Source: Clostridium sp. UBA4746
Lineage (GTDB): Bacteria > Bacillota > Clostridia > Clostridiales > Clostridiaceae
DNA: 17,816 bases
Assembly (NCBI GenBank): GCA_002403785.1
Contig: DHIM01000268.1
Location: forward strand, 1 to 17,816
Direction of reading: 5' to 3'
Position numbers and translations under genes: made by a program. Positions 15,233 through 17,816 of the stretch are shown here, piece after piece (the stretch's first letter is position 1; each line of letters begins with the position of its first letter). The notes beneath the pieces were generated by a model. That model saw only the letters and a program-made list of their open reading frames with translations, was not told where the DNA came from and did no database searches.

Positions 15233-15793
15233 TTATTTTCTTAATTCCTGTTTTCCAGTCACTTTACTTTTAGTATCCATTTTAAATGTAGATTTAGCTT
15301 CATCTGTAGTGAAATACACATTTCCCTCAACTTTAGCATCTATTAATTTAAAGTTCTTTGAGTAAACATAAAGGTCACCTTTGAAAGTCCCATGTTCTAT
15401 ACAAGTTTCAGGACTATTAATAGTTAATTTTGGCACAGTCAAAGTGAATCTATCAGTTGTTTTCTTATCTTCATTTTGGCTGTATAGATCTATCTTACGT
15501 TCTATAATATCTTTACCACTAGCATCTTTTTTACCATTTTTATATTCACCATCAACTACAAGACTTTTATCAATAGTTAGATTCTTTGTTATAGCAATAA
15601 TCCATGTGCCCTTGCTACTTATAGCCTTTTCAAAAGCAGTTGCAGTGCTTACTGTTGGAACTGTTTTTACTGTATTTGGAACTGAGTTTACTATATTTGG
15701 AGTTGTTTTTGGTGGCATTGCAGGTTGTTTAGCACATCCTACAGATAATACTGTTAATATAGCATTATGTAATAATTTCTAGTTGCGTTTTAT
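15233..15793 (-). pseudogene. Clostridial lipoprotein-like secreted protein with broken start and signal peptide
   Basis: The open part (ATG at 15716-15718, 161 residues) is hydrophilic, begins with a Pro/Thr/Val-rich linker and continues with strand-rich segments such as TWIIAITKNLTIDKSLVVDG, LTVPKLTINSPET and GTFKGDLYVYSK, resembling a small right-handed beta-helix or adhesin-like fold. I do not recognise the family. Upstream in the same frame the translation is KLLHNAILTVLSVGCAKQPA, a lipoprotein signal with lipobox LSVGC (Cys codon 15734-15736). However, a TAG stands at 15779-15781 and the expected start codon position (15791-15793) is ATA. No ATG, GTG or TTG lies between the TAG and the internal ATG, which has no ribosome binding site. 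The likely ancestral form was a lipoprotein of about 185 residues. It may now be a pseudogene or give only an unexported fragment. Confidence 0.65.
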
Positions 15794-15796
15794 AAT

Positions 15797-15810
15797 TTAC
15801 TGCATATTAT
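15797..15810 (+). promoter_or_regulatory. Shared upstream element, copy 1 (TTACTGCATATTAT)
   Basis: This 14-base string ends 32 bases before the start of the first cysteine-rich protein. The same string occurs before the 80-residue protein gene, in the same orientation relative to its gene. It contains CATATTATA (with following bases), which fits the -10 pattern CATAnnnTA of the late sporulation sigma K. I found no convincing -35 element here, so the assignment as a promoter is tentative. Confidence 0.4.
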
Positions 15811-15842
15811 ATTATAAGCAATTGTATAAATGAGGGACGTAT

Positions 15843-16364
15843 ATGAAAAATAAAAATATTAGTGATAATGAAATAGATAATCTAATAATAGATTTAGAAC
15901 CATGTGAAATACAGTATGTAGATGATGACTTATGTAAGGTATGTGAGGAACCTAAGTTATTACACTGTTGTAATGTAATGATAGAGAATATAACACATTT
16001 AAAACCACCAAGATTTTTTCATTCAAAAATTCATTCGAAAAATAAAATAGAAGTAAAAATTGAAAAAGTATGTGCCGGAGCAATTATAATTAGTGGAATT
16101 ATTCATAAAGCATTACATTATAGAGCCCTTTTGAAAAATGTAACAATCAACTCCTGTTACAAAAAAAATATCGATATTCCTTTTAATTGTTTCATAAGTA
16201 TAGATGAAGCTAACGAGGATGACGAATATGAAATAATAGGTTATGACATTATTTGCGCTTATGCAAAAACTACAGATATAAATGGAGGGTGCAGCAATTC
16301 AGAAAAGAGTCACTGCAAACATACTGAAAAAGTACTTATAAAGATTTGTGTAATGAGAAAATAA
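15843..16364 (+). CDS. Cysteine-rich SPOCS/DUF3794-like protein (probable spore-associated)
   Basis: A 173-residue protein with 12 cysteines and no signal peptide. The middle and end (KIEVKIEKVCAGAIIISG, then ISGIIHKALHYRALL, NIDIPFNCFISIDEA and EYEIIGYDII) follow the pattern of the SPOCS/DUF3794 domain: a G-x-I-x-K-x-x-x-Y strand pair, then IPF and a D/E-A turn. That domain occurs in the sporulation protein SipL and in cysteine-rich spore proteins of Clostridia. The N-terminal 60 residues carry five cysteines, including CKVC and HCC, of unknown role. A GAGGGA site precedes the ATG and a hairpin terminator follows, so it is a single-gene unit. A related protein lies at 17070. Function in the spore coat or exosporium is inferred from domain and composition, not shown. 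Confidence 0.6.
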   Translation: MKNKNISDNEIDNLIIDLEPCEIQYVDDDLCKVCEEPKLLHCCNVMIENITHLKPPRFFHSKIHSKNKIEVKIEKVCAGAIIISGIIHKALHYRALLKNVTINSCYKKNIDIPFNCFISIDEANEDDEYEIIGYDIICAYAKTTDINGGCSNSEKSHCKHTEKVLIKICVMRK

Positions 16365-16381
16365 CTTAATATTTATTATTG

Positions 16382-16410
16382 GCCCCTTACTAATAGGGGC
16401 TTTAGTATTT
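16382..16410 (+). terminator. Intrinsic terminator after the first cysteine-rich protein gene
   Basis: Stem GCCCCT (16382-16387) / AGGGGC (16395-16400) with a seven-base loop, followed by TTTAGTATTT. It lies 17 bases after the stop codon. The converging small gene at 16547 might also use it from the other side. Confidence 0.75.
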
Positions 16411-16546
16411 CACATTTTTTAATGTTTAATGGTGAAATTGTCAATAAAAAAGAAATCTTTAAAATATATCAAAGGTGACATTGATACATCTCAAAGACTA
16501 TTCAAAAAACAATTTATTATTAACAAATGATAAATTTACACAATTA

Positions 16547-16789
16547 TTAATTCTTTTTATAACAAATAATGTAGATTATTAGTAATATAATTAGTGTTTT
16601 TAATGTGTTAAGTTCATTATTCATGGTTGTTAATTGACAAGCAAATTTCTTACTTAAATTTGAATATTTTTCATCTAATGTATCATCTACTTTAAAATAA
16701 AAGTTATTTTCGCTACTGCAACATGATTCAGATGGACTATTAAAATTATATCCTGAGTAGTCATCATTATTTATATTATTTTCAAACAT
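16547..16789 (-). CDS. Small Cys-containing, C-terminally membrane-anchored protein (unknown function)
   Basis: An 80-residue protein I do not recognise. The first half is Asn/Ser/Asp-rich with a CCSS motif. The middle (residues 37-61, DEKYSNLSKKFACQLTTMNN) could be a short helical or coiled-coil segment. The end is a hydrophobic helix (LKTLIILLIIYIICY) followed by KKN, a tail-anchor arrangement. The gene is real on the strength of a perfect AGGAGG site nine bases before the ATG. It lies between the two cysteine-rich SPOCS-like genes and in the opposite direction, so a role in spore or exosporium formation is possible. Four cysteines in 80 residues fit with that idea but do not prove it. Confidence 0.6.
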   Translation of the reverse strand: MFENNINNDDYSGYNFNSPSESCCSSENNFYFKVDDTLDEKYSNLSKKFACQLTTMNNELNTLKTLIILLIIYIICYKKN

Positions 16790-16865
16790 CGCAAATTTCC
16801 TCCTACCTTGCTTGATTTATATATGTTATAACCTTAACTGTGATTTAAGCTTATTCTATTATTAC

Positions 16866-16879
16866 ATAATATGCAGTAA
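16866..16879 (-). promoter_or_regulatory. Shared upstream element, copy 2 (TTACTGCATATTAT)
   Basis: Minus-strand copy of the element also found at 15797-15810, ending 76 bases before the start codon of the 80-residue protein. A nearer CATATATAA at about 30 bases from the start is another possible sporulation-type -10 box. The exact 14-base match before two neighbouring genes suggests shared control. Confidence 0.4.
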
Positions 16880-16944
16880 TAGCATAAGCGCAACAAGAAT
16901 TTTTAGTATACTTTAAATCAATTTAATTCAATAGTATAGAATGT

Positions 16945-16975
16945 ACCAAACACAAATGTCCAACATATTATATGT
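16945..16975 (+). promoter_or_regulatory. Candidate sigma K-like promoter / palindrome before the second cysteine-rich gene
   Basis: AC at 16945-16946 and CATATTATA at 16964-16972 are 17 bases apart, matching the loose sigma K pattern (AC, then CATAnnnTA). The -10 box lies inside the perfect palindrome ACATAT-T-ATATGT (16963-16975). The distance to the start codon is about 95 bases. In AT-rich DNA such matches arise by chance, so confidence is low. Confidence 0.3.
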
Positions 16976-17069
16976 CAAGAAGTAATTTAAGTTTTGAAAA
17001 GCAAATGTATATCGAAAAATTTTAATAAAGAACCTATCATTACTTCTATACTAAAATGGAGGAGATATA

Positions 17070-17615
17070 ATGAGTGAGAATATATCATGTAATGGAGATA
17101 ATGGCAATAAAAATATATGTGGTTGCCCAGATATAGTAAATGATAATCTTTGCTGCTCAGTTAAAATAAATAGCCAAATATGCTTATTGCCACCTGCTAA
17201 AGATTGTCTTCATATAACCTTTAAAATACAACCAGGTGTAAAAGTAATTCAAAATGCTGGAGAACTTTGTGTCTGTGGACTAATTGAAAAAAAAGTAGAA
17301 TATAATGGTGTAGACACAGATGGATGCGAGGTTCAAAAAGTTAAAATCAAACAAGATATTCCATTCCAGTGCTGTTTCAAAAGTTGTGATTTTGACGAAA
17401 AAGATTTTTCGGATTTCGAAGTTGCAGCAATAGAGGTGGAAAATCTATGCACTAAACTCTCAAGTAGAGCAACTAGAGCTGGGGTATATGTTTATTTCTG
17501 TCTAAAAGAAACAGATGTAGTAAGAGTTCGTTTAAGCAAACATCCATCATGTGCACCACGTGAACTAGTTACACATGATAAACTAACTAAGGAATTTGAA
17601 AGTTTTACTTTCTAA
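17070..17615 (+). CDS. Cysteine-rich SPOCS/DUF3794-like protein (probable exosporium or coat protein)
   Basis: A 181-residue protein with 16 cysteines, including CGC, two CC pairs and CVC, and no signal peptide. Residues 45-130 follow the SPOCS/DUF3794 pattern: FKIQPGVKVIQNAGE, then VCGLIEKKVEYNG, KVKIKQDIPFQCCF and FSDFEVAAIEVENL. The C-terminus (VVRVRLSKHPSC, then a charged tail) is unlike SipL, which has repeated SPOCS domains and a LysM domain, so this is a single-domain, Cys-rich member. Self-assembling cysteine-rich proteins are known in the clostridial exosporium, and that is the most likely setting; this is an inference. A TGGAGGAG site fixes the start, and a strong hairpin follows the gene. 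It is related in design, though weakly in sequence, to the protein at 15843. Confidence 0.62.
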   Translation: MSENISCNGDNGNKNICGCPDIVNDNLCCSVKINSQICLLPPAKDCLHITFKIQPGVKVIQNAGELCVCGLIEKKVEYNGVDTDGCEVQKVKIKQDIPFQCCFKSCDFDEKDFSDFEVAAIEVENLCTKLSSRATRAGVYVYFCLKETDVVRVRLSKHPSCAPRELVTHDKLTKEFESFTF

Positions 17616-17704
17616 TAACAATAGTAGTGGAAAATTTTCTATACAGATTAATTAAAGCATATTAAAATAAATCATTAAATATTTCTTATATAACTATACA
17701 TCAG

Positions 17705-17745
17705 AATGATGCAGATAGATGGAGTATCTGCATCATTTTGTATTC
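17705..17745 (+). terminator. Strong intrinsic terminator after the second cysteine-rich gene
   Basis: Thirteen perfect base pairs, AATGATGCAGATA (17705-17717) with TATCTGCATCATT (17725-17737), enclose a seven-base loop and run into a T-rich tail TTGTATTCTT. It lies about 90 bases after the stop codon. Confidence 0.85.
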
Positions 17746-17804
17746 TTAAATATAGAAATAGATGAAATATGTAAATATTTTAATTTAAATATTTAAAAAT
17801 AAGT

Positions 17805-17816
17805 GAGAGGATCAAT
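17805..17816 (+). promoter_or_regulatory. Ribosome binding site of a rightward gene starting beyond the window
   Basis: GAGAGG at 17805-17810 followed by ATCAAT at the very edge is placed as a ribosome binding site for a start codon just outside. No coding sequence of that gene is inside the window. Confidence 0.4.

Noticed and set aside
15381..15782. 133-residue plus-strand hydrophobic reading frame
   Set aside because: It is the complement of the lipoprotein-like gene; the hydrophobic look comes from the reverse of charged codons, and the minus-strand frame has a lipobox and a terminator.
16432..16530. Possible 32-residue peptide with GTG start (SLKYIKGDIDTSQRLFKKQF)
   Set aside because: It reads like protein and could be a remnant, but there is no ribosome binding site, no known relative and it follows a terminator.
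17765..17800. AT-rich near-palindrome AAATATTTTAATTTAAATATTT
   Set aside because: Such symmetry is common in DNA this AT-rich, and it lacks features of an origin or attachment site.

Overview
The window is very AT-rich with Clostridium-like codon use, AGGAGG-type ribosome binding sites and two short cysteine-rich proteins resembling spore-surface proteins. It most likely comes from a spore-forming anaerobic firmicute of the Clostridium group. This is an inference from gene content and base composition; no rRNA, tRNA, CRISPR array or insertion sequence was seen.

Positions 1-8418 (minus strand) form one tightly packed operon, read from right to left: a UbiA/MenA-type quinone prenyltransferase, cydA, cydB, cydD, cydC and a type II NADH dehydrogenase, followed by the decayed start of an AtoE-type short-chain fatty acid transporter. 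A long-chain polyprenyl diphosphate synthase (8546-9496) diverges from it. Together these encode a minimal oxygen-consuming chain: NADH to quinone (Ndh), quinol to oxygen (CydAB), the exporter needed to assemble the oxidase (CydDC), and two enzymes for the prenyl tail of the quinone. No genes for the quinone head group are visible here.

Positions 9497-9805 hold a frameshifted D-2-hydroxyacid dehydrogenase remnant and a hairpin terminator between converging genes. Positions 9806-12420 (minus strand) are a three-gene operon: a uroporphyrinogen-decarboxylase/methyltransferase-like protein, an L-2-aminothiazoline-4-carboxylate hydrolase-like protein, and a ProC-like reductase whose substrate-side motifs depart from ordinary ProC. 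Across a 367-base regulatory gap lies a divergent polar amino acid ABC transporter (12788-15087): a lipoprotein binding protein with an in-frame stop, two permeases and no ATPase. The layout suggests uptake and breakdown of an unusual, possibly sulfur-containing or cyclic-imine, amino acid. The chemistry is not known from sequence alone.

Positions 15147-17816 contain a clostridial lipoprotein-like gene whose start and signal peptide are broken, two cysteine-rich SPOCS/DUF3794-like proteins and an 80-residue tail-anchored Cys-containing protein. The last three are probably spore-associated. The window ends just after a ribosome binding site for a gene outside it.

Five loci show decay (AtoE, hydroxyacid dehydrogenase, binding protein, missing ATPase, lipoprotein signal peptide), so either the genome is losing accessory functions here or several bases need checking against reads.
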